Source: an uncultured Lachnospiraceae bacterium
GTDB taxonomy: Bacteria > Bacillota > Clostridia > Lachnospirales > Lachnospiraceae
Direction: 5' to 3'
Length of the DNA: 64,000 nucleotides
NCBI GenBank assembly: GCA_900315735.1
Contig: ONAD01000009.1
Coordinates: forward strand, 34,217-98,216
Made by a program: the position numbers and the translations under genes. The number at the start of each line of letters is the position of its first letter. The first letter of the stretch is position 1. This document shows positions 35,965 through 44,137 of this stretch, piece after piece. A model generated the notes under the pieces. The model was given only the letters and a program-made list of their open reading frames with translations. It searched no databases and was not told where the DNA came from.

Positions 35965-37818
35965 ATGTGCGGTATTTCCGGTTTTTGTAATTTACATACT
36001 GATTTTTTAGAAAGGGAGCCTTATTATCGTAACATTCTATCTGATATGAGCGATGCACTCTATCACCGGGGGCCGGACTCCCACGGCACCTGCCTTTCTG
36101 CCCATGCAGGGCTTTCCCATACCCGGCTTGCCATCATCGACCCAAACGGCGGACTCCAGCCTATGACCAGACACTATTGTGACGCAGACTTTACCATTGT
36201 CTACAATGGAGAACTTTATAATACCAAGGAGCTACGCGAGGAACTGATTTCCCATGGGATGACCTTTCGTACCCATTCTGATACGGAAGTCATCTTAAAT
36301 GGATTTCTTTTTGAAGGGCCGTCCTTTGTCCGGAAAATGAATGGTATCTTTGCTTTTGCTATTTATGATGAAGCGCATCAGCTTCTCTATCTCTTCCGGG
36401 ATGCCTTTGGTGTAAAGCCGCTTTTTTACCGGCTCCTGCATGATACCCTTATTTTTTCTTCCGAGCCAAAGGGAATCTTCTGTTATCCCGGCTGCACCCC
36501 TTCCGTAAATAAAACAGGGCTCTGCGAAATCTTCGGGCTGGGTCCTGCCAGAAACCCCGGCAATGCAGTTTATGAGCATATGAAAGAATGTCTGCCGGGA
36601 CATTATCTAACCTTCAGTGCTTCCGGGCTTAAATCACACTGTTACTTCCGTCTGGAGAGCCATCCACACACCGACAGCTATGAAGATACCGTTGCCCACA
36701 CGAAAGAGCTTCTGTTACAGTCCATCCGCCGGCAGATGGTTTCCGATGTTCCTATCTGCACCTTTCTTTCCGGTGGGTTAGACTCCAGTCTGGTTTCCTC
36801 GGTCTGCGCAGAAGAATTAAGAAAAGAAGAGCAGACTCTTTCCACCTATTCCTTTGACTTTACGGATAATTCCCGTTACTTTAAGGCAAATGATTTCCAA
36901 CCCTCCGAGGACCGTCCCTTTGTGGATATTATGAAAGACTATCTTAAGAGTGAACATCAGTATCTGACCTGTGACAACCGCTCTCAGGCTGACTTACTCT
37001 TTGCTTCCATGAAAGCCCATGACCTTCCATGTATGGCTGACGTTGACTCATCCCTGCTTTTCTTCTGCCGGGAGGTCAGCAAGCAGCATAAGGTAGTCCT
37101 GACCGGAGAATGTGCCGACGAAGTTTTCGGCGGCTATCCATGGTTTCACCGGGAGAACTTTCTTTCCTGTAACACGTTCCCATGGACACCGGATTTGTCT
37201 TTCCGCAAGTCCTTCTTAAAAGACGAAATTGCAGATGCACTGTCCTTAGATTCCTATGTGCAAAGCTCTTATGAAAATGCCATTGCAGAGGTCGATATTC
37301 TGCCATCGGACAATGACACGGAATGCAGCCGCCGGCGTATTTCCTATCTTAACATCCGCTACTTTATGCAGACTCTTTTAAACCGCATGGACCGCACCAG
37401 TATGTTCTCCGGCTTAGAAGCAAGAGTTCCCTTTGCCGATAAAGACCTCGTTTCCTATGTTTTTAATGTGCCATGGGAAATGAAAGCCAAAGATGGTCTT
37501 GTGAAAAATCTTTTGCGGCAGTGTGCAAAAGACTATCTTCCGGACACCATTACTTTCCGAAAGAAAAGCCCTTATCCTAAGACCTACCATCCTTACTACG
37601 AGCAGCTCCTGCGTCAGCGTCTGAGTGCGCTGCTGACCACCGGGGAAAGTCCTCTTCTTGCACTGATTGATAAAGAAAAAGCGCTGCAATTCTTAAGTCA
37701 GGAAGGAGACTACGGCAAACCATGGTATGGTCAGCTTATGGCAGGCCCTCAGATGATTGCTTATCTTCTGCAGATTCATTACTGGCTCAGCGAATATAAG
37801 ATTGACATTCAATTATAA
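35965..37818 (+). CDS. asnB: Asparagine synthase, glutamine-hydrolysing
   Basis: This 617-residue enzyme amidates aspartate using glutamine and ATP. The start at ATG 35965-35967 gives MCGISGF with the catalytic cysteine at position 2, which the glutaminase requires; the in-frame ATG four codons upstream would hide it. The N-terminal domain has RGPDSHG and LSHTRLAIID. The synthetase domain has the PP-loop FLSGGLDSSLVSSV and the late RMDRTSMFSGLEARVPF. The ribosome binding site is weak. It complements ammonia-dependent asnA at 26.7 kb. Confidence 0.96.
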   Translation: MCGISGFCNLHTDFLEREPYYRNILSDMSDALYHRGPDSHGTCLSAHAGLSHTRLAIIDPNGGLQPMTRHYCDADFTIVYNGELYNTKELREELISHGMTFRTHSDTEVILNGFLFEGPSFVRKMNGIFAFAIYDEAHQLLYLFRDAFGVKPLFYRLLHDTLIFSSEPKGIFCYPGCTPSVNKTGLCEIFGLGPARNPGNAVYEHMKECLPGHYLTFSASGLKSHCYFRLESHPHTDSYEDTVAHTKELLLQSIRRQMVSDVPICTFLSGGLDSSLVSSVCAEELRKEEQTLSTYSFDFTDNSRYFKANDFQPSEDRPFVDIMKDYLKSEHQYLTCDNRSQADLLFASMKAHDLPCMADVDSSLLFFCREVSKQHKVVLTGECADEVFGGYPWFHRENFLSCNTFPWTPDLSFRKSFLKDEIADALSLDSYVQSSYENAIAEVDILPSDNDTECSRRRISYLNIRYFMQTLLNRMDRTSMFSGLEARVPFADKDLVSYVFNVPWEMKAKDGLVKNLLRQCAKDYLPDTITFRKKSPYPKTYHPYYEQLLRQRLSALLTTGESPLLALIDKEKALQFLSQEGDYGKPWYGQLMAGPQMIAYLLQIHYWLSEYKIDIQL

Positions 37819-37825
37819 TCGACAT

Positions 37826-38428
37826 TTATTTATAATCTACCGGCATCGGAGATAATACCACTGGCTGCAGTTGTTTTCCTTTCATGGCTGCAACAATGGT
37901 ATCCTCTAACCGGCTAAAATCTGCCACCAGAGAATGTGGCTTCTTCTGATAATCATCCTGCCGGAAAGGCACAAAATAAATATGCTTCATATTCATCAGC
38001 AGTCCGATATTTTTTAGATTCATGGACAGAGCATCATTGGTAGAAATTGCAAGAACTAATGGTTTTTCATTTCTAAGGTGCGCTTTGGCTGCCATCAGCA
38101 CTGTGGTATCCGCAATCCCCTGTTGCAGCTTTGCCATGGTATTTCCGGTACATGGTGCAATTGCCATCACATCAAAAAGCCCTGACGGACCGATGGGTTC
38201 TGCCTGCACGATGCTTTGAATTCCCCTTTCTCCTGTAATCTCCTGCATTCTGTTTTGAAATGCTTCTGTAGTCATAAATCTGGTATCCAAAGTTCTTGCA
38301 TGTCTGGAGTATACCGGAATAACTTTTATTCCTTTTTGCACCAATTCTTCTGTCGTCCGAAGTATCTTCTCAAAAGTGCAGAAAGAGCCGGTAATTCCAA
38401 GTCCTAATGTAAGCTTATACTCTTCCAT
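37826..38428 (-). CDS. dpaB: Dipicolinate synthase subunit B
   Basis: This 200-residue flavoprotein-like subunit starts MEEYKLTLGLGITGSFCTFE, with IKVIPVYSRHARTLDTRFMT and the PIGPSGLFDVMAIAPCTGNT binding loop typical of SpoVFB. With subunit A it oxidises dihydrodipicolinate to dipicolinic acid in the mother cell, for calcium-DPA loading of spores. Its start overlaps the end of dpaA by 14 bases. It ends next to the convergent asnB gene. Confidence 0.95.
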   Translation of the reverse strand: MEEYKLTLGLGITGSFCTFEKILRTTEELVQKGIKVIPVYSRHARTLDTRFMTTEAFQNRMQEITGERGIQSIVQAEPIGPSGLFDVMAIAPCTGNTMAKLQQGIADTTVLMAAKAHLRNEKPLVLAISTNDALSMNLKNIGLLMNMKHIYFVPFRQDDYQKKPHSLVADFSRLEDTIVAAMKGKQLQPVVLSPMPVDYK

Positions 38429-39218
38429 AACCTGCTGCCCCTCTTTCTATCATCTGGGCAAGAATGATTCCTGCACTTTCTGTCAGTATTCTTCCGGGAA
38501 CGACAGTAAGATGTTCCACATGAATACCTTTTTCTTCTAACTCTTCTGCCGGAAGTCCTCCGCCTGTTGTAATATCCCAAAGATATGTTTTCTCATCGCA
38601 CCATTTTAAGACTTCTTCGCTGGTACAGGATTTATCTGCCATATAAAAAATCCAGTCAAATGGTTGGCTCTTCTCTATATCCTGCCATAGGTCATATTCT
38701 GATTCCATTGCCGCCCGCTGGCAGTCTTCCTTTATATCATAAACTGTTACCCGTGCTTCCAAAGATAAAAGCAGTTTTGCCATGGCTCTTCCACAAGATC
38801 CAAAACCTGCCACCAGACAGTTCCTTCCTTTCACGCAGCATCTGCTCTTTGTCATCGCTTCTACAAGGCAGCCTTCTGCCGTCAGTCCGGCATTCTCATT
38901 TCTAAAGACTTCATCTTCCATATAATCAATCAGTCGTATCCGTCGCCCTAATGGTCTTCGAGTCAGAACTTCCGGGAAACAACCTCCATATATTATGGTT
39001 CTTTCTGCGGCATAGGATAATACCATTCCCATTTTTACCCTGCTTCCTCTGATTCTTCCATCCTCTTCCAATGCCCGCACCGGTAATACAATGATCTGGC
39101 ACTGCATCAGTCGCCGGATATTCTGCTCCGTTATTTCTATGATTCCAATTCCTGATTCCATCAGATAACGTTTCAATGCCGGTGTTCTTTCATCTGCTCC
39201 AATGATTGCGATTTGCAT
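38415..39218 (-). CDS. dpaA: Dipicolinate synthase subunit A
   Basis: This 267-residue dehydrogenase-like subunit starts MQIAIIGADERTPALKRYLM. It has a catalytic-side N-terminal domain and a Rossmann NAD(P) motif in NCLVAGFGSCGRAMAKLLLS near residue 140. It forms dipicolinate synthase with the downstream subunit B, using the product of dapA (28.6 kb). The pair marks the organism as a spore former. AGGAGG lies before the start. A CATATAGTA box upstream could be the -10 element of a mother-cell sigma promoter. Confidence 0.94.
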   Translation of the reverse strand: MQIAIIGADERTPALKRYLMESGIGIIEITEQNIRRLMQCQIIVLPVRALEEDGRIRGSRVKMGMVLSYAAERTIIYGGCFPEVLTRRPLGRRIRLIDYMEDEVFRNENAGLTAEGCLVEAMTKSRCCVKGRNCLVAGFGSCGRAMAKLLLSLEARVTVYDIKEDCQRAAMESEYDLWQDIEKSQPFDWIFYMADKSCTSEEVLKWCDEKTYLWDITTGGGLPAEELEEKGIHVEHLTVVPGRILTESAGIILAQMIERGAAGYGRV

Positions 39219-39252
39219 TTCATCCCTCCTAGCTCTTGTAATCGTCTGTTAT

Positions 39253-39280
39253 TACTATATGCCAATGTTCCATTTTGTTA
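39253..39280 (-). promoter_or_regulatory. Candidate sigma-K-type promoter of dpaAB
   Basis: On the minus strand CATATAGTA (39253-39261) fits the sigma-K -10 form CATANNNTA. An AC dinucleotide lies 15 bases upstream, one base short of the usual spacing, so the assignment is tentative. Confidence 0.4.
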
Positions 39281-39323
39281 CCGTGGTTACGGCTGTTAGA
39301 AATACGCTTTACGCACTTTTCAC

Positions 39324-39362
39324 ATAAAAGAAAACAGAACCGGCCTGTGCCGATTCTGCTTT
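39324..39362 (-). terminator. Terminator after the DegV-family gene
   Basis: On the minus strand CAGAATCGGC pairs with GCCGGTTCTG around ACAG, followed by TTTTCTTTT. Confidence 0.85.
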
Positions 39363-39389
39363 CTTATCTGCTTTTTTATCTTTTATTTT

Positions 39390-40229
39390 TTAAACTGCTA
39401 CGATGACACCGCCATTATTGGCATACATGGTGCTGACTCCTGCAGTATCTACGATTCTGATATCTTTAAATTTTGCCAGCTTTTCTAATTTTTCTTTTAC
39501 CTGTTTTGCACGTTCCGGACAATTGCAGTGTGCGATGGATAAAATCTTCTTTTCACACTCTTTGGTCTTCTTTACGATGTCATTGACCATAAGGTCTAAT
39601 GCCTTTGCCATTCCTCTTGCCTGACCCAGCTGACAAATCATGCCTTCCGGTGTGGAACCCATCACCGGTTTGATATTTAATGCTCCGGCAACCCATGCCT
39701 TCAGATTACTGAGTCTGCCGTTTTTACGCAGAGTGTCTAAAGTTTCTAATACAAAGAAGGTCTGCTGGCCTTTAATATATTTTTCTGTCTCTGCTACCAC
39801 TTCTTCAAAGCTCTTTCCGGCTTCCTCTAATTCCTGTATTTTCTCTGCAATCAGGGTCTCTCCGATGGATGCAGAACGGGAATCAAATACATGAATCTGT
39901 TTTGCTTTATATTCTTCTAAATAGAGCTTCTTTGCCAGCTCTGCACTGTTGTAAGACCCACTTAATTTTCCGGAAAGTGTCACTACATAGACATGCTCTT
40001 CCTCACCTAAGTATGCTTCCACATATCTCTGTGGGGATGGGCAGGATGACTTCGGGCTATGCTTGCTTTCCTTTACCCGGTGGATAAACTCCAGTTGATC
40101 AAAGGATGCATCATCCACTACATGATATCCATCTACCTCAAGTTCTAGCGGAACAGACTGGAATCTTCCATCTGCTTTCATGTCATCAAATAATTCTCCA
40201 CAGCTGTCTACTATGATTTTGTAGCTCAT
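39390..40229 (-). CDS. DegV family fatty-acid-binding protein
   Basis: This 279-residue protein has a DegV N-terminal domain starting MSYKIIVDSCGELFDDMKAD, the conserved TLSGKLSGSYNSAELA lipid-binding segment, VFDSRSASIGETLIAEKIQE, and a C-terminal domain with GRLSNLKAWVAGALNIKPVM. Relatives (FakB) bind a fatty acid and present it to the FakA kinase for phospholipid synthesis. No fakA-like gene is nearby, so it acts with a distant partner. It is monocistronic. Confidence 0.93.
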   Translation of the reverse strand: MSYKIIVDSCGELFDDMKADGRFQSVPLELEVDGYHVVDDASFDQLEFIHRVKESKHSPKSSCPSPQRYVEAYLGEEEHVYVVTLSGKLSGSYNSAELAKKLYLEEYKAKQIHVFDSRSASIGETLIAEKIQELEEAGKSFEEVVAETEKYIKGQQTFFVLETLDTLRKNGRLSNLKAWVAGALNIKPVMGSTPEGMICQLGQARGMAKALDLMVNDIVKKTKECEKKILSIAHCNCPERAKQVKEKLEKLAKFKDIRIVDTAGVSTMYANNGGVIVAV

Positions 40230-40404
40230 TTTCTATCCTCCTGATTACGTGGTCATCTCTCTTATAGTATGTACGCAATATTCAAAATTATATGTTATGT
40301 TTTTCTTTGTAATAACAAGTAGTTTTCATTACTACGTCATATTATCACAAATATTACGTTTTGAAAAGAGGATATTTAAATTTTTATAATATTTCACAAA
40401 TATT

Positions 40405-41550
40405 TTATTTTTTCAGGAAAGTAAGTACCCGCATTGCCTCATTTTTCATATAAAATAAGGAACCATCCCCGGTATAATAATCCCCGATATGCCCCTCTTC
40501 AATGAAAAACTGCTGTGCCTGCCCATAAACTGCCTCATCCTCAAACTTCATCTGTACCGGACGGCTGTCAAGCTCTGTAAATAATGCTCCGATATCTTCC
40601 GGATACCAGTCCTTAAAATAACAATTTTCCTGTACAAAATAACTGTCATCCAGGCAATTGCATTCCGGCAATGCAAAATTTACATTGGGACTGTGGGTCT
40701 GAAATAATTCTTCTGTAGTTGCAGTAAAAAAGCAATAATCTACCACTTCAGCTGCTTCTCCGAAATCATCCGGACTGTTGGAGGTTGGATTGCCCCAGGC
40801 AGTATCCATATAATAATAGGCTCCATCCAGTTCGATGAGATTCCATGCATGTGGTTCTCCATTGGCAGTTCCTGTCACTATCGTACATGGAATATCTAAT
40901 AAATCCATCAGATATTTTGTGGCACAGGCATAGCCCTGGCACACCGTTCTTCCCTCCAGAAATACACTGATGATATTCTGATTATTCTCTGCATTAAGGT
41001 CATAATTTACCGTACGCACCAGCGTATCAAATATAAACCGTGCTTTCTGGTAATCACTGTCCTCGGATGAAATGCCGCCAAGCAGCACATCGACCTTTTC
41101 ATCAATTGCCGCCTGTGTCTCCTGTCTTGCAGCTTCATCCATCGTATACTTCGGTGCAAACTTAAGCCCGGTCAATACACCAGCACGGGAATATTCCGTA
41201 TAGGAATAGCCATCCACCCAGAAGAGTCCGCCATAGTCTGCCATAATTGCTTCATACATTTTTGCCAGTACGTCTTTATCTAATGTAGCAACTGCCACCT
41301 CCTCCCGATGATTTAAAATAGCATCCAGCATCTCATCATAAACAAGCTGTTCTTCTTCCGTAAGCTGGCCATATACATATTTTTCCTCTGAAACCGACTC
41401 TACCGGAAGGAAGGTATTATCCGGTATCTGTCCATTGATATCTTCTACTACTTCATCTACCCATTCTTCAACGGATGACGTATTACAGCCGGTAAACAGA
41501 AATGCCATAAGTATTCCTGCAATACCGGTTAATAATCTTTGTTTTCTCAT
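40405..41550 (-). CDS. Transglutaminase-like lipoprotein
   Basis: The 381-residue protein has a lipoprotein signal peptide (MRKQRLLTGIAGILMAFLFT, then the lipobox cysteine in FTGCNTSS). A transglutaminase-like core (about 180-270) has the cysteine in GRTVCQGYACATKYLMD, the histidine in GEPHAWNLIELDG, and the aspartate in YYYMDTAWGNP. GGAAATG precedes ATG 41548-41550; an upstream in-frame ATG would add a charged segment before the signal. It is anchored outside the membrane. Relatives act in envelope protein processing or crosslinking, but the target is unknown. Confidence 0.88.
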   Translation of the reverse strand: MRKQRLLTGIAGILMAFLFTGCNTSSVEEWVDEVVEDINGQIPDNTFLPVESVSEEKYVYGQLTEEEQLVYDEMLDAILNHREEVAVATLDKDVLAKMYEAIMADYGGLFWVDGYSYTEYSRAGVLTGLKFAPKYTMDEAARQETQAAIDEKVDVLLGGISSEDSDYQKARFIFDTLVRTVNYDLNAENNQNIISVFLEGRTVCQGYACATKYLMDLLDIPCTIVTGTANGEPHAWNLIELDGAYYYMDTAWGNPTSNSPDDFGEAAEVVDYCFFTATTEELFQTHSPNVNFALPECNCLDDSYFVQENCYFKDWYPEDIGALFTELDSRPVQMKFEDEAVYGQAQQFFIEEGHIGDYYTGDGSLFYMKNEAMRVLTFLKK

Positions 41551-41651
41551 ATCATTTCCTTTCGATCTGCTTCTTTTCATAGACATTCTACAATACTTTC
41601 TCTGTTTTTTCTATCCGGTTTGTGTTACACTTTAAAAATGAGGAGGATACT

Positions 41652-42158
41652 ATGATTGCAATACAACTTTTACAGGTAAAGGATTTTATGAATAAATTAC
41701 TTCGCACGGATTTATTTGACCACTTCTTATTATCAGAAGCTACCATCCGTGGAAAAGGTTCCTATGAAATCGATGGACATCTTGTACCGGATTTCTACAG
41801 TCCGGAAGAACTGGATGAACTGGAACTAACCGGTTTAAGCTGCCTGCCTTTTGGCATGCTGCGTGAAAACTGCTTCGCCCTGATCAAAGGAAAACATACC
41901 CCCTCCTATTTCCGCTTTATCTTTCAGCTTTCTCCAAAGAATCTTAATAATACTCTGGAAGTAAGTAAAAGTGGTCTGACTACCCAGGATTTGAATGGAG
42001 TTTTCTTAAACATCAAATTTCAGGATGGTATTCTTTCCTGTACCAATGGTGTATCTTACCGCAGTTTTACCTTAGACCACACCTTCGACCGGGAATGGGA
42101 TCTGCTGATACGAAAATTTTTTGCCGGGCATGATATCCCCTATACCGATATCAACTAA
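41652..42158 (+). CDS. DUF5721-like protein
   Basis: This 168-residue protein was recognised only as similar to a clostridial family of unknown function. It starts [20 protein letters not shown] with [20 protein letters not shown] and [20 protein letters not shown]. There is no membrane helix or signal peptide. GAGGAGG five bases before ATG 41652-41654 is a strong ribosome binding site. It is followed by the cold-shock gene under a separate promoter. Confidence 0.85.
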   Translation: MIAIQLLQVKDFMNKLLRTDLFDHFLLSEATIRGKGSYEIDGHLVPDFYSPEELDELELTGLSCLPFGMLRENCFALIKGKHTPSYFRFIFQLSPKNLNNTLEVSKSGLTTQDLNGVFLNIKFQDGILSCTNGVSYRSFTLDHTFDREWDLLIRKFFAGHDIPYTDIN

Positions 42159-42163
42159 TTTTC

Positions 42164-42192
42164 TTTACTTTTAAAATAAATTATGCTATTCT
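42164..42192 (+). promoter_or_regulatory. Promoter of the cold-shock gene
   Basis: TTTACT (42164-42169) and TATTCT (42187-42192) are 17 bases apart. A TG one base before the -10 box makes it an extended -10. A 43-base leader with TTTGGAGG follows. Confidence 0.6.
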
Positions 42193-42235
42193 AAGCGTAG
42201 CCGTAAGGCTAGAGAATTTTTTTGGAGGTACTACA

Positions 42236-42436
42236 ATGAACGGTACAGTTAAATGGTTTAACAACCAGAAAGGTTACGGATTCATCTCTGACGCAGAAGG
42301 CAATGATGTATTCGTACACTACTCAGGACTTAACATGGAGGGTTACAAATCCTTAGAAGAAGGCGCTGCAGTAGAATTTGACGTAACAGAAGGCGCTAAA
42401 GGTCCTCAGGCAACTAACGTAACAGTAATTAAATAG
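42236..42436 (+). CDS. Cold-shock protein
   Basis: This 66-residue single cold-shock domain starts [20 protein letters not shown] with RNP1 KGYGFI and RNP2 VFVHYSG. It is an RNA chaperone that melts mRNA secondary structure. The strong TGGAGG ribosome binding site and biased codons suggest high expression. Length and motifs are standard. Confidence 0.97.
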   Translation: MNGTVKWFNNQKGYGFISDAEGNDVFVHYSGLNMEGYKSLEEGAAVEFDVTEGAKGPQATNVTVIK

Positions 42437-42542
42437 TTGCAATAATCAAGGTTTTTCAATGTACCTTTCTCAGATATAGAATTTGATTTTAATGATGATT
42501 TTTTATGTTGATTAAGATATAATGAACGAATTTGATTAAGAA

Positions 42543-42596
42543 GAATGGGATTGCTCCCTTCGGTATTCCTACCGTTGGCTGCAATCCCATTTTCTT
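42543..42596. terminator. Terminator between the cold-shock gene and lspA
   Basis: AATGGGATTG pairs with CAATCCCATT around a partly paired loop, followed by TTCTTA on the plus strand. The convergent lspA stop codon lies inside the 3' edge, so it may serve both genes. Confidence 0.75.
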
Positions 42597-43041
42597 ACTT
42601 GTATGCAAACAGCATGGAAACTGCTGCTCCGATAAAAATAAAGAAATCGGAGATATTAAATACAATTCTTGAAAAACGTTTCCATGGTGTATCAAAGCGG
42701 ATATAATCCACTACATGCTTCTTATGAATTCTGTCCCAGAGATTACTTAATCCTCCGCCAACCATCATGCTCATTCCGGTTTTCAGTCCCGCATTTCCCC
42801 TTCTTAACACAAATCCATACAGCGTCACCAGTCCTGCCATACATGCACTGTGCAAGCCCAACATAATTTTCGGCTTCTTTGCCAAAAGGTTCAATGCTGC
42901 TCCGTTGTTATAATATTTTTCAATTACAACCGGAAGCTTTGGAACTCTTTTTTCTTTTCCCAATGGCTCCTTCTTATCAACCCGCTGCTTGATTCCTTCA
43001 TCCAGCCCGAAAATGGATGCCACCAGTAATAAATATTTCAT
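42595..43041 (-). CDS. lspA: Signal peptidase II (lipoprotein signal peptidase)
   Basis: This 148-residue membrane protein has four hydrophobic segments. The catalytic aspartates are in GGLSNLWDRIHKKHVVDYIR and FNISDFFIFIGA, matching the LspA signatures. The N-terminal segment is diverged from the typical form (MKYLLLVASIFGLDEGIKQR), with a charged insertion around residues 20-40. It removes the signal peptide from prolipoproteins after Lgt acts; lgt lies at 47.8 kb and a lipoprotein gene at 40.4 kb. Confidence 0.88.
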   Translation of the reverse strand: MKYLLLVASIFGLDEGIKQRVDKKEPLGKEKRVPKLPVVIEKYYNNGAALNLLAKKPKIMLGLHSACMAGLVTLYGFVLRRGNAGLKTGMSMMVGGGLSNLWDRIHKKHVVDYIRFDTPWKRFSRIVFNISDFFIFIGAAVSMLFAYK

Positions 43042-43104
43042 GAAACTCCTCCTTCTTTTGTCCTGCGTGTTTCCTTCTACCCTTTTCTTTCTGTTCCGCC
43101 TGCT

Positions 43105-44064
43105 CTATAATTCTATGTCAGCAATCACATCCCGCAGTGCTTTGGCAGATGCATGAAGCCTTGCCCGCTCTTCTTCGTCTAATGACACCGGAAGAATCTG
43201 CTCCACGCCACCGGCATCCACCACTGCCGGCATGCTTAAGACGATATCGGAAATGCCATATTGTCCATGCAAAAAGCTGGACACCGGAAGCACCGAATGT
43301 TCATCCCGGACAATGCATTCACAAATCCGCTTAATTGCCATTGCAATTCCATAATAGGTTGCCTGCTTACGCTCTATGATTTCATAAGCACTGTTCTTTA
43401 CCTCTTCATATATACGCTTTGTGTGACTTTCATATTCCTCATAGCCGCGCAATTTATAAATCTGTTCCAACGGAATACCGGATACATTGGCGGAACTGAA
43501 TACTGCCACCTCACTGTCTCCGTGTTCTCCTACAATAAATGCATGCACACCACGGTTATCAATGCCTAACTGCTTTCCCAGCATATTTTTTAACCGGGCT
43601 GTATCTAATACTGTTCCGGAACCGATTACCCTGCTTTCCGGGAAACCGGATAATTTCAATGCTACCAGTGTCAGTATATCCACCGGATTCGAGACGATGA
43701 GTAATATGCCACGGCACCGTCTGTTTGCAATTTCCGGAATGATATTTTTGTAAATGGCTACATTTTTCTTTACCAGTTCTAGCCTTGTTTCTCCCGGTTT
43801 CTGGTTTGCTCCCGCCGTAATGATAATAATGTCGGCATCCACGATGTCATCATAGCTTCCGGCATATATTTTCATGGGTGCGGCAAATGGCATTCCATGG
43901 CTGATATCCATTGCCTCTCCTTCCGCTCTTGCTTTATCCACATCGATTAAAACCAGCTCGGAAAAGAGCTTGCTCTGCATCAGCGTAAATGCCGTAGCAG
44001 AGCCGACAAATCCGCATCCAATGATGGCTGCCTTTCGTAAATCAATTGCATGTTCCTGTTTCAT
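43105..44064 (-). CDS. ldh: L-lactate dehydrogenase
   Basis: This NAD-dependent enzyme reduces pyruvate to L-lactate to regenerate NAD+ in fermentation. The 319-residue protein has the Rossmann motif IIGCGFVGSATAF, the substrate loop AGANQKPGETRLEL with the Q that favours lactate over malate, the DTARLKNML arginine, and the catalytic histidine in VGEHGDSEVAVF. Length and motifs are normal. It is monocistronic. Confidence 0.96.
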   Translation of the reverse strand: MKQEHAIDLRKAAIIGCGFVGSATAFTLMQSKLFSELVLIDVDKARAEGEAMDISHGMPFAAPMKIYAGSYDDIVDADIIIITAGANQKPGETRLELVKKNVAIYKNIIPEIANRRCRGILLIVSNPVDILTLVALKLSGFPESRVIGSGTVLDTARLKNMLGKQLGIDNRGVHAFIVGEHGDSEVAVFSSANVSGIPLEQIYKLRGYEEYESHTKRIYEEVKNSAYEIIERKQATYYGIAMAIKRICECIVRDEHSVLPVSSFLHGQYGISDIVLSMPAVVDAGGVEQILPVSLDEEERARLHASAKALRDVIADIEL

Positions 44065-44137
44065 CTTTGTCCTCCTACTTCGTGTTTTCTATATAGAATC
44101 CCACAGAAGCAGTTATTCTATGCAAATAAGGAACCTC

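Noticed and set aside
40387..40404. AATATTTGTGAAATATTA-like direct repeat around the end of the lipoprotein gene and near 40340
   Set aside because: The region is extremely A/T-rich and the match could be chance. No further copies or clear function were seen.
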